Assembly: GCF_000017505.1 (NCBI RefSeq)
Contig: NC_009675.1
Span: forward strand, 4,654,501-4,718,500
Origin: Anaeromyxobacter sp. Fw109-5
Lineage (GTDB): Bacteria; Myxococcota; Myxococcia; Myxococcales; Anaeromyxobacteraceae
Direction: 5' to 3'
Length of the DNA: 64,000 bases
In this document: in pieces, positions 53,665 through 64,000 of the stretch
Layout: each line of letters starts with the position of its first letter
Position numbering within the stretch: the first letter of the stretch is position 1
Notes under the pieces: model-generated
What the model was told of the DNA's origin: nothing
What the model saw: the letters and a program-made list of their open reading frames with translations, nothing else
The model's database searches: none
Translations under genes and position numbers: made by a program

Positions 53665-56600
53665 GTGTTTCTGGCAAAGATCTTCGATTCCCCGCGGTTC
53701 GGCGGCCGCGACGGCGCCGCCGAGAAGCCGCTCCGCGACGAGCTCTTGAGCATCGAGCGGCTCGAGGAGCGCGCCCGCGCGCTCGCCGCGCGGTTCACCG
53801 TGGACCCGAGCTCGCGGCGCGTCGCGCGCAGCGTGTTCCCGCGGTTCGACGACAACGCGCGCGTCCTGCGCGGCGCCTACCGCTGCCTCGCCGACGACGT
53901 CCACCGCGGCGAGTTCGTCACGCCCGCCGGCGAGTGGCTGCTCGACAACTACCACCTGGTCGCCTCGGAGATCCTCCAGGTGCGCCGGAACCTCCCGCGC
54001 GGCTACTACCGCGAGCTTCCGAAGCTCGCGTCGAGAGAGCGAGCCGGAGACGCCCGCGTCTACGCCCTCGCCGTGGAGCTCATCCGCCACAGCGACAGCC
54101 GCCTCGACCGCCCGCAGCTCGCCCGGTTCCTCGAGAGCTTCCAGTCGGTCGCGCCCCTGGCGATCGGCGAGCTGTGGGCCTGGCCGAGCATGCTGAAGCT
54201 GGCGCTCGTCGAGAACCTCCGGCGCCTCGCCGACGAGCTGCTGGCCGCGCGCGCGGCTCGACGTGCCGCCGACTCCGACGTGGCGCGGTTCGACGCCGGC
54301 GGACGCGGAGAGGTCCCGCCGCTGCCACGCGAGCCCCACGCCGCCCACGTCGTCCAGCTGCTGCTGCGCGTCCGCGAGTACGGGCCCCGGCTGACGGCCG
54401 TCCGCAGGGCGCTCGAGGATCACCTCGCCCGCGACGGGATGACGCCCGAAGAGGCCATCCGCAGCGAGCACCAGCGCGAGGCCGTCGCACAGGTCTCGGT
54501 CGCGAACGTCATCACCAGCCTGCGGCTCTGCGCGCAGCTCGACTGGAGCGAGTACGTCGAGTCGGTGAGCCTCGTCGAGCGGGTGCTCCTGCGCGATCCG
54601 GCCGGCGTCCACGCGCGGATGGACTTCGCGAGCCGCGATCGGTACCGGCAGGCCGTCGAGGAGCTGGCGGATCCCGACGGCGCGGCCCAGGTGCGCGTGG
54701 CGCTGCGGGCCGTCGAGAGCGCGCGCGAGGTGTCCGAGAGCGAAGGGGCCTCGGCGCGCGCCGCCCACGTGGGGCACCACCTCATCGGCGGGGGCCGGCT
54801 CGGCCTCGAGGTCGACGTGGCCTTCCGGCCTGGGCTCGCGAAGCGACTCCGGCGCGGCGCCTTCGCGCACGCGACGGGCGTGTACCTCGGGACCATCGCG
54901 ATCCTCACCGCCGCGCTCGCCGTCGCCGGCGTCCTGTACGCGCGTCACGCGCTCGCCTCGCCGGCGGCGCAGCTCGCGCTGGCCGCGCTCCTCTTGCTGC
55001 CCGCGAGCCAGGTCGCCATCGCGGTCGCGCAGCGCCTCGCCGCTCGCGCCGTACCGCCGCGGCGATTGCCGCGCATCGACCTCGCGTCGGGCCTCCCCGA
55101 GGACGCGCGGACCCTCGTGGTGGTGCCGACGCTGCTCACGAGCGTACCGGGCGTGGAGCGGCTCCTCGAGCACGTCGAGGTCCTCGCGCTCGCCAACCTC
55201 GACCCTCGCATCCACTTCGCGATCCTCGGCGACTTCGCCGACGCCGCCGCCCGGGAGATGCCGGACGATGCCGCCATCCTCGAGGCCGCGAAGGCGGGGG
55301 TCGAGGCGCTCAACGGGCGCCACGGCGACGGCCGGGGTGACCGGTTCCTCCTGCTCCACCGCGGACGCCAGTGGAACGAGGGCCAGGGCACGTGGATGGG
55401 GTGGGAGCGCAAGCGAGGAAAGCTCGAGGAGCTGAACCGGCTGCTGCGCGGCGCCGCCGACACGAGCTACGACGTCCAGGTAGGCGACCTCTCGATCCTC
55501 ACGGGCGTCCGCTACTGCATCACCCTCGACGCCGACACCCGGTTGCCGCGCGACGCCGCGAGGAAGCTCGTCGGCATCATCTCCCACCCGCTCAATCGCC
55601 CGCACTTCGACCCGCGGCAAGGCCGGATCACCGACGGCTACGCGATCCTGCAGCCACGCGTCAGCGTCACCACGTCGAGCGCCGCCGGCTCGCGCTTCGC
55701 GCGCCTCTTCGCCGGGCTCACCGGGATCGACCCCTACACGACGGCCGTCTCGGACACCTACCAGGACCTCTTCGCGGAGGGGATCTTCACCGGCAAGGGG
55801 CTGTACGACGTGGACGCGTTCACGGCCGCCCTCGACGGGCGAGTGCCCGACAACGCGCTCCTGTCCCACGATCTCTTCGAAGGCGTGCACGCGCGCACCG
55901 CCCTCGTCACCGACGTGGAGCTCGTGGACGACTACCCCTCGAGCGTCCTCGCGCACGCGCGGCGTCAGCACCGCTGGACGCGCGGCGACTGGCAGATCCT
56001 CGCCTGGCTGTTCCCGTTCGTCCCGACGCGCGCCGGGCTGCGCAGGAACCGGCTGCCGGTCATCGCGCGCTGGAAGATCTTCGACAACCTGCGCCGCAGC
56101 GTGCTCGCGCCGGCCACGATCGTCCTGCTGGTCTGCGCCTGGACGGTATTGCCGGGCAGCGCGCTGGTCTGGACCGCCGCCGTCCTCGCCGGCATGGCGC
56201 TCCCGCTCTACCCGCTCCTCCTCGCGGCGCTCTCGGGCCCTCCGCCGCGGCAGCCGTGGCGCGCCCACCTGCGCGAGCTCGCCGACGACGCGCAGACCGC
56301 GCTCGCGCAGCTCGCGCTCCAGCTCACGTTCCTCGCGAACGACGCGGCCCAGATGGCCCACGCGATCGCCGTCACGCTCTCCCGCCTCGTCTCCCGGCGC
56401 GGCCTGCTCGAGTGGGAGACCGCGGCGGCGAGCGCCGCGCGCCACGACGACCTCGCGCGCGGGGCCGGCGCGCGCCCCTTCCTGAGCGCGATGGCGGCGA
56501 GCCCGGCGATCGCGGTCGGAGCGCTCGTCCTCGTCGTGGTCGCGGGTCGCCCGTGGGCGCTCCTCGCCGCGGCGCCGCTGCTCGCGCTGTGGCTGCTCGC

Positions 56601-59600
56601 GCCGCTCGTCGCCCACCGGCTGAGCCAGCCGGCCACGCGGGAGCGCCCCGCGCTCGGCGAGGCGGATCGCCGCCTCCTCCTCGAGGTGGCTCGCCGGACC
56701 TGGCGCTACTTCGAGACGTTCATGGGCCCGGAGGATCACGGGCTGCCGCCCGACAACTTCCAGGAGCTGCCCGACGCGAGGGTGGCGCACCGGACCTCGC
56801 CGACCAACATCGGCATGGGCCTCCTCTCCACCCTCGCCGCGCACGACCTCGGCTTCATCCAGACGCCGGAGCTCGCGGCACGCGTCGAGCGGACGCTCAC
56901 GACCATCGAGGGGCTCGAGCGCGTCGAGGGGCACCTCCTCAACTGGTACGACACGCGGAGCCTCGCTCCGCTCGCGCCGCGCTACGTCTCCACGGTCGAC
57001 AGCGGCAACCTCGCCGGCGCGCTCATGGTGCTCGCCGAGGGGCTGCGCGAGTGCGGCCTCGAGCCCCTGGCGCGCCGGGCCGCCGCGTTCGCCGACGGGA
57101 TGAGCTTCCGCTTCCTGTACGACCCGAAGCGACGGCTGCTCGCGATCGGCCACCGCAGCGCGGACGCCGAGGGGCCCGGGCGGCTCGACCCCGCCCACTA
57201 CGACCTCCTCGCCTCGGAGGCCCGGCTCGCCAGCTTCGTCGCGATCGCCAAGGGCGACCTCCCGGAGGAGCACTGGTTCCACCTGGGCCGCAGCGCCACC
57301 AGCGTGCACGGCGTCCCGACGCTCCTCTCGTGGAGCGCCAGCATGTTCGAGTACCTGATGCCGCTCCTCGTCATGAGGAGCTATCCGGGCACGCTCCTCG
57401 ACGACGCGTGCCGGATGGCGGTGCGGCGGCAGCGCGACTACGGCGCGCAGCGCGGCGTGCCGTGGGGGATCTCGGAGTCCGCCTACCTCGCGGTCGATCG
57501 CCACGACAACTACCAGTACAAGGCGTTCGGGGTGCCGGGCCTGGGCCTGAAGCGCGGGCTCGCGAGCGAGCTCGTGGTGGCGCCCTACGCGACCGCGCTC
57601 GCCGCGCTCGTCGATCCGGTGGCGGCCGCGGGGAACCTCCGGCTGCTCTCCTCCGAGGGGCTCGACGGCGCGTACGGACCGTACGACGCCATCGACTACA
57701 CGCGCCGCCGCGCCGAGGAGCCCGGCGATCCGGTCGAGGCGCCCCCCGCGCCGGCGGGCACGGTCGTGCGGACGTACCTCGCCCATCACCAGGGGATGAC
57801 GCTCGCCGCCATCGCCAACGTGCTCGGCGGCAATCGCATGGTGGAGCGCTTCCACGCCGATCCCCGCGTCCAGGCGACGGAGCTCCTGCTCCAGGAGCGC
57901 GCCCCTCGTCACGCGCCGCTCATGCGGCCGCGACCGGAGGACGAGGCGCGGGTCACCGCGCAGGTGCCCGCGATCGCGGTTCGCCGCTTCCGCTCGCCCC
58001 ACACCGAGTTCCCGCACGCGCAGTTCCTGTCGAACGGCGGCTACACCGCGGTCGTGACGAACGCCGGCGGAGGCTGGAGCCTCTGCCGGGGGCGCGCGGT
58101 CACGCGGACGCGCCAGGACCCGACGCGCGACCCGGGCAGCCAGTTCCTCTACCTGCGGGACGTGCGGAGCGGCTCGGTCTGGTCGGCCACCCACCACCCG
58201 ACCGGAAGGGACGCGGAGGACGAGGTCGTCACGTTCACCGCCGAGAAGGCCACGTTCCAGCGGCGCCTCGACGGCGTCGCCAGCCAGCTCGACGTCGCGG
58301 TGTCGCCCGAGGACGACATCGAGGTGCGGCGGCTGACCCTGACGAACCAGGGTGATCGCGAGCGCGAGCTCGAGGTCACGAGCTACGCGGAGATCGTCCT
58401 CGCCCCTCCGCAGGACGACCTCGCCCACCCCGCGTTCGGCAAGCTCTTCGTCGAGACCGAGTACGTCGCCGAGAGCACCGCGCTGCTGTGCCGGCGCCGC
58501 CCGCGCGGCCCCGACGACGCGGCGATCTGGGCCGTCCACGTCCTCAGCCAGGAGGGCCGGACCCAGGGGCCGGTCGAGTTCGAGACCGACCGCAGCCGCT
58601 TCCTCGGGCGCGGCCGCGGCCCGGAAGCTCCCCAGGCGCTCGACGGCCGCCCGCTCACCGGGACGACCGGCGTCCTGCTCGACCCCGTCGTGAGCCTGCG
58701 GCAGCGGCTGCGGCTCGCGCCCGGCGCGGTGGCGCGCCTCTCCTTCGCGACCGGCGTCGCGACGAGCCGCGAGATGGCGCTCGCGCTCGCCCAGCGCTAC
58801 CGCGACCCCAGCGCGACGTCGCGCACCTTCGCGATGGCGTTCGCGCACGCCCACAGCGCGCAGCGCCACCTCGGCGTCTCCGGCGAGGACGCGCTGCTCT
58901 TCGAGCGCCTCGCCTCGCGCGTGCTGTACGCCGACGCGTCGCTCCGCGCGGGGGCCGACGACCTCGCCCGCAACGTGCTCGGGCAGGAGGGGCTGTGGGG
59001 CCACGGCATCTCCGGCGACCTCCCGATCCTGCTGGTGCGGGTGGTGCGCGCGGATGGCCTCGGCCTCGTGCGCCAGGTCCTCCAGGCCCAGGAGTACTGG
59101 CGCCTGAAGGGGCTCAGCGCCGACGTCGTGATCCTGAACGAGCACCCGGTCAGCTACCTCGACGAGATGAACGCGCAGCTCACCGGGCTCCTCGACGACG
59201 GGCCCTGGGCCGCCTGGAAGCACCGGCCGGGCGGCGCCTACCTGCTGCGGGGCGATCGCATGCCCGGGCCGGAGCGCGCCCTCCTCGCGGCGGTCGCGCG
59301 CGCCGTCGTCTCGGACGACGGCGGATCGCTGGCGCAGCAGCTCGACCGCGCCTCGCATCGCCCCACTCCGCCCGAGGGGGTCGCCCTCACTCCTCGGCCC
59401 GGCGCGGTGAGGCCGCAGTCCGCCGAGCCCACGGTCCCCCCCCTCACGCTCGCGAACGGCGTGGGCGGCTTCAGCGGGCGGGAGTACGTGATCGTCCTGG
59501 AGGGAGCCGAGGAGACGCCAAGGCCCTGGGCCAACGTCATCGCGAGCCCGCGCCTCGGCACGATCGTCACCGCCTCCGGCTCCGCCTTCACCTGGTCGGA

Positions 59601-61911
59601 GAACAGCCGCGAGAACCGGCTCACGCCGTTCGCGAACGACCCGGTCTCGGATCCGACCGGCGAGGCGATCTTCGTCCGCGACGACGAGACCGGGTGGTCG
59701 TGGTCGCCGACGCCGGGGCCGCTCCCCCGGACCAAGGCGAGCGGCCGGTTCGTGATCCGCCACGCGGCCGGGGTCACGCGCTTCGAGCGCGCGACGAGCG
59801 GGATCCGCCACGCGCTCGAGGTCTTCGTCGACGCGACCGATCCGGTGAAGCTGTCGCTCCTGACGCTCACGAACGAGAGCGGCGCGGCGCGGCGCCTCTC
59901 CGTCTTCGCGTACGGCGAGTGGGTGCTCGGACCGCCGCAGGCGGGTCAGCACCTCCACGTCGTCACCGCCCAGGACCCCGAGACCGGGGCGATCCTCGCC
60001 ACGAACGCGTTCAACCACGAGTTCGCGGGCCGCGTGGCCTTCGCGTGCTCGAGCGAGCGGCCGCGCTCGACCACCGGCTCCCGCGCCTCCTTCCTGGGGC
60101 GCAACGGCTCGCTGGCGCACCCGGCGGCGCTCGACCGCGAGGCCCTCTCCGGCGAGTTCGGCGCGGGGCTCGATCCGTGCGCTGCGATGCACGTCGCGGT
60201 CGCGCTCGCGCCGGGCGAGACGCGGCGGCTCGCGTTCCTCGTCGGCGAGGGGCGGGACGTCGCGCACGCCCGCGAGCTGGTTCGCCGGCACGGCCGCGTC
60301 GAGGCCGCCGAGGCCGCGCTCGAGGGGGTGCGACGCTCGTGGGACGAGACCCTCGGCGCGGTGCAGGTCCGCACCCCCGACGACTCGTTCGACCAGCTCA
60401 TGAACGGCTGGCTCCTCTATCAGGACCTGAGCTGCCGCGTGTGGGCGCGCTCCGGCTTCTACCAGCCGGGCGGCGCGTTCGGCTTCCGCGACCAGCTGCA
60501 GGACGTCCTCGCGCTCCTGCCGGCGCGCCCCGAGCTCGTCCGCGAGCACCTGCTGCGGGCCGCGGCCCGCCAGTTCCTGGAGGGGGACGTCCAGCACTGG
60601 TGGCACGAGCCGAGCGGCCGCGGGACGCGGACGCACTGCTCGGACGATCTGCTCTGGCTGCCGTACGCGGTGACGCACTACCTCCGCGCGACCGGCGACG
60701 CGGCGGTCCTCGACGAGCTGGTGCCGTTCCTCGACGCGCCGGTGCTCGGACCGGACGCGCTCGACTCCTACACGCAGCCGCGGATCTCGGACGAGCGGGC
60801 GTCGCTCTACGAGCACTGCGTCCGCGCCATCGAGCGGGCCTCGACCGCCGGCGCCCACGGCCTGCCGCTCATGGGCAGCGGGGACTGGAACGACGGCATG
60901 AACCTCGTCGGGCGGGCCGGACGCGGCGAGAGCACCTGGCTCGGCTTCTTCCTGCACGCCGTGCTCGCCGGCTTCGCGCCGCTCTGCGCCGCGCGCGGAG
61001 ACGCGGCGCGCGCCGAGCGTTACCGGGGCCAGGCCGGTCGGCTCGCGTCCGCGCTCGAGCTGACGTGGGACGGCGAGTGGTACCGGCGCGGCTATTACGA
61101 CGACGGCACGCCCCTCGGATCGGCGCAGAACGACGAGTGCAAGATCGACTCGATCGCGCAGTCATGGGCGGTCCTCTCCGGCGCCGTCCCGTCGCGGTTC
61201 GCCGAGCGATCGATGGACGCGGTCCGCACGCACCTCATCCGGCGCGCGGCCCGGGTCATCCTCCTGCTCGACCCGCCCTTCGATCGGTCCGCGCAGTCTC
61301 CCGGGTACATCAAGGGCTATCCGCCCGGCGTGCGGGAGAACGGCGGCCAGTACACCCACGCGGCGGCGTGGCTCGTCATGGCGCTGGCGCAGCTCGGGAG
61401 CGGCGACGAGGCGGCCGAGCTCTTCCACATGCTGAACCCGATCAACCACACGCGGACGGGCTCGGACGTCCTCCGCTACGAGGGCGAGCCCTACGTCGTC
61501 GCCGGCGACGTCACCTCGCACCCCGAGCACGCGGGCCGCGCCGGGTGGACCTGGTACACCGGGTCGGCGGGCTGGATGTACCGCGCCGGGCTCGAGAGCA
61601 TCCTCGGGCTGCGGCGCCACGGCGCCACCTTCGAGCTGGATCCCTGCATCGCGGCGTCGTGGCCCGGGTACGAGATCAGCTGGCGCGTCGGCCGGACCCG
61701 CTACGAGATCTCGCTCACGAACCCCGAGCGCCGCTGCCGCGGGATCGCGTCGGCGGAGCTCGACGGCGTCCCGGTCGATCCGCGCGCCATTCCGCTCGTC
61801 GACGACGGCGCGGTGCACGCGCTGCGGCTCGTCCTCGGGCGGGTCCGTCACGATGCGGCCTCGCGTCCCGGCGATGCCTCGCGCGCTGGGGAACGACTGG
61901 AGACGCGATGA
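53665..61911 (+). CDS. Cyclic beta-1,2-glucan synthase (NdvB/ChvB type)
   Basis: 2748 residues from a GTG at 53665 with GGGAG nine bases upstream. Membrane segments near 406-456, 814-855 and 945-985 frame a GT84 glycosyltransferase with DADTRLP (~623) and the QxxRW site QHRW (~767). A glucoamylase-like domain follows (~1000-1420, [16 protein letters not shown]), then a long GH94/GT36 phosphorylase region with [13 protein letters not shown] (~2403). This is the order of ChvB/NdvB/Cgs (~2830 residues), which prime, elongate, trim and cyclise beta-1,2-glucan at the inner membrane. Its stop overlaps a small gene by ATGA. Confidence 0.92.
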   Translation: MFLAKIFDSPRFGGRDGAAEKPLRDELLSIERLEERARALAARFTVDPSSRRVARSVFPRFDDNARVLRGAYRCLADDVHRGEFVTPAGEWLLDNYHLVASEILQVRRNLPRGYYRELPKLASRERAGDARVYALAVELIRHSDSRLDRPQLARFLESFQSVAPLAIGELWAWPSMLKLALVENLRRLADELLAARAARRAADSDVARFDAGGRGEVPPLPREPHAAHVVQLLLRVREYGPRLTAVRRALEDHLARDGMTPEEAIRSEHQREAVAQVSVANVITSLRLCAQLDWSEYVESVSLVERVLLRDPAGVHARMDFASRDRYRQAVEELADPDGAAQVRVALRAVESAREVSESEGASARAAHVGHHLIGGGRLGLEVDVAFRPGLAKRLRRGAFAHATGVYLGTIAILTAALAVAGVLYARHALASPAAQLALAALLLLPASQVAIAVAQRLAARAVPPRRLPRIDLASGLPEDARTLVVVPTLLTSVPGVERLLEHVEVLALANLDPRIHFAILGDFADAAAREMPDDAAILEAAKAGVEALNGRHGDGRGDRFLLLHRGRQWNEGQGTWMGWERKRGKLEELNRLLRGAADTSYDVQVGDLSILTGVRYCITLDADTRLPRDAARKLVGIISHPLNRPHFDPRQGRITDGYAILQPRVSVTTSSAAGSRFARLFAGLTGIDPYTTAVSDTYQDLFAEGIFTGKGLYDVDAFTAALDGRVPDNALLSHDLFEGVHARTALVTDVELVDDYPSSVLAHARRQHRWTRGDWQILAWLFPFVPTRAGLRRNRLPVIARWKIFDNLRRSVLAPATIVLLVCAWTVLPGSALVWTAAVLAGMALPLYPLLLAALSGPPPRQPWRAHLRELADDAQTALAQLALQLTFLANDAAQMAHAIAVTLSRLVSRRGLLEWETAAASAARHDDLARGAGARPFLSAMAASPAIAVGALVLVVVAGRPWALLAAAPLLALWLLAPLVAHRLSQPATRERPALGEADRRLLLEVARRTWRYFETFMGPEDHGLPPDNFQELPDARVAHRTSPTNIGMGLLSTLAAHDLGFIQTPELAARVERTLTTIEGLERVEGHLLNWYDTRSLAPLAPRYVSTVDSGNLAGALMVLAEGLRECGLEPLARRAAAFADGMSFRFLYDPKRRLLAIGHRSADAEGPGRLDPAHYDLLASEARLASFVAIAKGDLPEEHWFHLGRSATSVHGVPTLLSWSASMFEYLMPLLVMRSYPGTLLDDACRMAVRRQRDYGAQRGVPWGISESAYLAVDRHDNYQYKAFGVPGLGLKRGLASELVVAPYATALAALVDPVAAAGNLRLLSSEGLDGAYGPYDAIDYTRRRAEEPGDPVEAPPAPAGTVVRTYLAHHQGMTLAAIANVLGGNRMVERFHADPRVQATELLLQERAPRHAPLMRPRPEDEARVTAQVPAIAVRRFRSPHTEFPHAQFLSNGGYTAVVTNAGGGWSLCRGRAVTRTRQDPTRDPGSQFLYLRDVRSGSVWSATHHPTGRDAEDEVVTFTAEKATFQRRLDGVASQLDVAVSPEDDIEVRRLTLTNQGDRERELEVTSYAEIVLAPPQDDLAHPAFGKLFVETEYVAESTALLCRRRPRGPDDAAIWAVHVLSQEGRTQGPVEFETDRSRFLGRGRGPEAPQALDGRPLTGTTGVLLDPVVSLRQRLRLAPGAVARLSFATGVATSREMALALAQRYRDPSATSRTFAMAFAHAHSAQRHLGVSGEDALLFERLASRVLYADASLRAGADDLARNVLGQEGLWGHGISGDLPILLVRVVRADGLGLVRQVLQAQEYWRLKGLSADVVILNEHPVSYLDEMNAQLTGLLDDGPWAAWKHRPGGAYLLRGDRMPGPERALLAAVARAVVSDDGGSLAQQLDRASHRPTPPEGVALTPRPGAVRPQSAEPTVPPLTLANGVGGFSGREYVIVLEGAEETPRPWANVIASPRLGTIVTASGSAFTWSENSRENRLTPFANDPVSDPTGEAIFVRDDETGWSWSPTPGPLPRTKASGRFVIRHAAGVTRFERATSGIRHALEVFVDATDPVKLSLLTLTNESGAARRLSVFAYGEWVLGPPQAGQHLHVVTAQDPETGAILATNAFNHEFAGRVAFACSSERPRSTTGSRASFLGRNGSLAHPAALDREALSGEFGAGLDPCAAMHVAVALAPGETRRLAFLVGEGRDVAHARELVRRHGRVEAAEAALEGVRRSWDETLGAVQVRTPDDSFDQLMNGWLLYQDLSCRVWARSGFYQPGGAFGFRDQLQDVLALLPARPELVREHLLRAAARQFLEGDVQHWWHEPSGRGTRTHCSDDLLWLPYAVTHYLRATGDAAVLDELVPFLDAPVLGPDALDSYTQPRISDERASLYEHCVRAIERASTAGAHGLPLMGSGDWNDGMNLVGRAGRGESTWLGFFLHAVLAGFAPLCAARGDAARAERYRGQAGRLASALELTWDGEWYRRGYYDDGTPLGSAQNDECKIDSIAQSWAVLSGAVPSRFAERSMDAVRTHLIRRAARVILLLDPPFDRSAQSPGYIKGYPPGVRENGGQYTHAAAWLVMALAQLGSGDEAAELFHMLNPINHTRTGSDVLRYEGEPYVVAGDVTSHPEHAGRAGWTWYTGSAGWMYRAGLESILGLRRHGATFELDPCIAASWPGYEISWRVGRTRYEISLTNPERRCRGIASAELDGVPVDPRAIPLVDDGAVHALRLVLGRVRHDAASRPGDASRAGERLETR

Positions 61912-62102
61912 ACGTGAGGAGAGGCCGGGGCGCGGTTCACCACCTCGTCGACACGACCCGGCGGCTGCTCTGCGGCCACCGCGAGCCGTTCGACTGGCCC
62001 GCGGGCCAGACGAGCGCCGCGGTCACCTGCCCCGCCTGCGTCCGGATGCTGGAGGACGACCTGCGGCGTGACGGCCCGACCGCTTACGACTCCGAGGACT
62101 GA
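61908..62102 (+). CDS. Small zinc-ribbon-like protein
   Basis: 64 residues; the ATG overlaps the glucan synthase stop (ATGA) with GGAG six bases upstream. [20 protein letters not shown] and [14 protein letters not shown] give a C-x-H plus CPAC pattern that could bind zinc. Coupled to the glucan synthase; function unknown. Confidence 0.6.
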   Translation: MNVRRGRGAVHHLVDTTRRLLCGHREPFDWPAGQTSAAVTCPACVRMLEDDLRRDGPTAYDSED

Positions 62103-62116
62103 CGCGTGTCCTCGAA

Positions 62117-62156
62117 ACGCAAGCGGGGAGCCCGGCACCCGGGCTCCCCGCTGCGT
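62117..62156. terminator. Bidirectional hairpin terminator
   Basis: A perfect 14-base stem, AGCGGGGAGCCCGG (62122-62135) with its complement (62139-62152) and a CAC loop, flanked by ACGCA and TGCGT that nearly extend it. It lies between two converging genes. Confidence 0.75.
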
Positions 62157-62177
62157 GAAGCTCTCGGTAGCGGCGCG

Positions 62178-63128
62178 TCAGTGCCCGCGACCGTGACCCC
62201 GCCCGTCGTTCTCGTGCCGGCGGCCGTCGTCGTGCCCTCGGCCATCGTCGTGTCGCCGGCCGTCGTCCCGCCGCCCGCCGTTGTCGTGGCGCCGGCCGTC
62301 GTCGCGCCCCCGGCCGTCATCGCGCCCCCGGCCGTCATCGCGCCCCCGGCCGTCATCGCGCCCCCGGCCGTCATCGTGGCGCCGGCCGTCGTCGTGGCGC
62401 CGCACGTCGTCGTGCTGTCCAGGGCGGTTCCCGCGACGGTTCTCCTGCGGCGGCGGCGCGGACCACCGCTGGTGGTCACGCCCTCGCGGCGACGGCTGGG
62501 CCCGCGAGTGGCCCCGGTCCGGGCTGCCGTGCGGCTCGAAGCGCGCCCGCGTCACGTCCTCGCGCGGCCGGTAGCGGTACTGCTCGGACCGGATCGCGTG
62601 CTGGCGCTCGGGGGCGCGAGGATAGCGGTCCCCCGCATAGCCGCGCTGGTAGGCAGGCAACGGTGCGCGTCGCGGGCCGGCGTGGCGGTCCCACCGATCC
62701 CACCCGCGGTGACGGTGTTCCCAGTCGCGGCCCCAGCGATGTCCCCAGCGTGGCGGCGCGTCGGCGCGCCAGCCGCGGAAGTACGGGGGAGGCTGCCGGT
62801 AGTACCGCACCGGAACGCGCAGCACGTAGAGCGGGACGTAATCGGGCTCCACCACGTGCCACGGCCCGTCGTACCAGCTGCTCACGTACCAGGCGTCGCC
62901 CTGGTACACCCAGTAGGCGCCGTCGTAGAAGAAGTAATTCCAGCTCGCCCGAGGGTCGTAATAAACGGGATAGCCCGGCACCGGGACGAGCTCCGGATAG
63001 GCCGGCACGTTGATGCCGATCTGGATGCTGGGGACCGCGACCGCGATCCCGACGCCGACGCTGACTTGAGCCTGAGCCGAGGTCAGCGACCCGAGCAGCA
63101 GCGACGACGCAACGAGCAGGTAGCGCAT
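62178..63128 (-). CDS. Secreted protein with HDDGR repeats
   Basis: 316 residues from the ATG at 63128 with GGAGGA five bases upstream. Signal peptide MRYLLVASSLLLGSLTSAQA. The middle is Tyr/Trp/Pro-rich (YPELVPVPGYPVYYDPRASW; YFFYDGAYWVYQGDAWYVSS), a pattern seen in YXWGxW-type envelope proteins. The last ~90 residues are low-complexity HDDGR/GRDDGR repeats. Likely periplasmic or cell-surface, perhaps metal- or anion-binding through His/Asp; function not known. Confidence 0.72.
   Translation of the reverse strand: MRYLLVASSLLLGSLTSAQAQVSVGVGIAVAVPSIQIGINVPAYPELVPVPGYPVYYDPRASWNYFFYDGAYWVYQGDAWYVSSWYDGPWHVVEPDYVPLYVLRVPVRYYRQPPPYFRGWRADAPPRWGHRWGRDWEHRHRGWDRWDRHAGPRRAPLPAYQRGYAGDRYPRAPERQHAIRSEQYRYRPREDVTRARFEPHGSPDRGHSRAQPSPRGRDHQRWSAPPPQENRRGNRPGQHDDVRRHDDGRRHDDGRGRDDGRGRDDGRGRDDGRGRDDGRRHDNGGRRDDGRRHDDGRGHDDGRRHENDGRGHGRGH
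62303..62374 (-). repeat. Four perfect 18-base tandem repeats
   Basis: Units CGCGCCCCCGGCCGTCAT at 62303, 62321, 62339 and 62357 are identical. They encode the (GRGRDD) part of the secreted protein's tail, with diverged copies on both sides. A site prone to copy-number change. Confidence 0.85.
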
Positions 63129-63385
63129 TCTGTCCTCCGGGGTTTCGACGAGCTGCCAGCGCGCCGTATTCTCTCCGCGCAGCCTCAGCAGCTTTCGAGC
63201 CAGCGAGCCCGCCCAGAAAGATCGCGCACTTGGAAGCCCGCGCCTGCCGGGCGTGTGCCCCGGGGCAACAGGAGTCGAGGTGGGTGCAGACCTTCCGGGT
63301 CGGCACGGCGGCGTTGTCCCACCTCTGACGGCGTCCCACCTCTGACGGCGCAGGTCGTGACCGCCCGCGCTCTCCAGCGCGCCGC

Positions 63386-63970
63386 CTAATACACCCCCGC
63401 CTCCCGGTACAGCGCGCGGAACTGCACGGCACCGGACGCCTCGAAGTCCCCGAGCAGCTTCAGGAACACCATGCCGGTGGTGAGCGCGTCGTAGAACGCG
63501 TGGTGCGCCGGATAGCGCGGCAGGCCCATCTCGATGACGATGTCCTCGAGGTTCGCGTCGGCGGCGGCCTGGCCCGCCGGCGAGGTCCGCCGGCGCCACC
63601 AGGCGTACAGCAGCCGCGTGTCGAGCGCGGGGTTCTTGAGCGACCGCTCCTTGCGCGACGCGAGCGCCGCGTTCAGGAAGCTCAGATCGACGGACGTGAA
63701 GTGGCCGATCACGACGCTGTCGCCGATGAAGGCGAGGAGCCGCTCGAGGGCGTCGCCGAGCGGCAAGCCGCGGCTGACCTCGTCCGGCCCGAGGCCGTGG
63801 ATGAGGATCACCTCCTTCGGCGAGACCGCCTCGGTCGGCTTGAACACCTGGTAGAAGCGCTCGGCCATCACGATCCGGCCGTTGCGGATCCGGACCGCGC
63901 CGATCGAGAGGATCTCGTCCCGCGCCGGGTCGAGCCCGGTCATCTCGCAGTCGAGCACGGTGAAGGTCAT
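63386..63970 (-). CDS. DEDDh 3'-5' exonuclease (start uncertain at right edge)
   Basis: 194 residues from the ATG at 63970. ExoI, ExoII and ExoIII motifs: LDCEMTGLDP, GHFTSVDLSFLN and HHAFYDALTTGMVF, the DEDDh order of DnaQ-like exonucleases. The frame remains open to 64000 (SEEWTQPIRT before the ATG), which resembles the N-terminal extension of related exonucleases, so the true start may lie beyond the edge. Role: proofreading-type or RNA/DNA trimming exonuclease. Confidence 0.82.
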   Translation of the reverse strand: MTFTVLDCEMTGLDPARDEILSIGAVRIRNGRIVMAERFYQVFKPTEAVSPKEVILIHGLGPDEVSRGLPLGDALERLLAFIGDSVVIGHFTSVDLSFLNAALASRKERSLKNPALDTRLLYAWWRRRTSPAGQAAADANLEDIVIEMGLPRYPAHHAFYDALTTGMVFLKLLGDFEASGAVQFRALYREAGVY

Positions 63971-64000
63971 CGTCCGGATCGGCTGCGTCCACTCCTCGGA

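Noticed and set aside
53596-60957. A 2453-codon open frame on the minus strand
   Set aside because: It is antisense to the glucan synthase, is compositionally biased (Arg/Ala/Glu/Val) and shows no motifs; it is a shadow of high-GC codon use.
62299-62390. Regular tandem repeats as a possible CRISPR array
   Set aside because: Units are 18 bases, adjacent without spacers and encode part of a protein tail.

Overview
The window is very GC-rich. Most genes prefer G or C at the third codon position, GTG and TTG starts are common, and start/stop overlaps (GTGA, ATGA) are frequent. Together with a cyclic beta-1,2-glucan synthase, AddAB-type recombination genes, a PafBC-like WYL regulator pair and a cytochrome c lipoprotein, this suggests a myxobacterium of the Anaeromyxobacter type. 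That assignment is inference; no rRNA or marker gene is present.

Positions 1-32.8 kb form a dense defence island with decaying mobile-element debris. In order it holds: (i) a minus-strand operon of a DUF3883-tailed SNF2-type helicase and two tandem DUF1156 DNA methylases, the second running off the left edge; (ii) a plus-strand trio of a DUF6361-like protein, a phospholipase D-like protein and a large helicase; (iii) a giant HIT/PLD/helicase/S24-peptidase fusion carrying a single-base frameshift; (iv) a broken DUF429 gene; (v) a tightly overlapping minus-strand operon encoding a TIR-TGT fusion, an Ogg2-like glycosylase, a QueC-like enzyme and a small TIR protein that begins Met-Gly-Gly-Gly-Gly-Gly; (vi) a calcineurin-like phosphoesterase plus a protease-TIR-SLOG-like protein; (vii) a stand-alone TIR protein; (viii) a PD-(D/E)xK nuclease fused to a nucleoside-deoxyribosyltransferase/TIR-like domain; and several relics (TIR-like fragments, IS256, IS21, a phosphoesterase tail, a frameshifted membrane TIR-like gene).

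The most interesting object is cassette (v), at 18.35-21.54 kb. It carries the three enzyme classes that accompany type IV CBASS (QueC-like Cap9, TGT-like Cap10, OGG-like Cap11), but no CD-NTase is visible. The fourth gene is instead a ThsB-like TIR protein with an exposed poly-glycine N-terminus, and the TGT carries its own TIR domain. I infer a TIR-based immune system that uses 7-deazaguanine chemistry, perhaps to tag the poly-Gly protein.

From 32.9 kb onward the content looks like core chromosome. It includes addB-addA, a VWA protein, TPR and YbjN-like proteins, two WYL regulators, a repeat-bearing cytochrome c lipoprotein, a PARG-like macrodomain protein with a NERD-helicase, small housekeeping enzymes (dual-specificity phosphatase, HD hydrolase, HAD hydrolase, SEC-C protein), the ~8.2 kb cyclic glucan synthase gene, a secreted repeat protein and a DEDDh exonuclease at the right edge.
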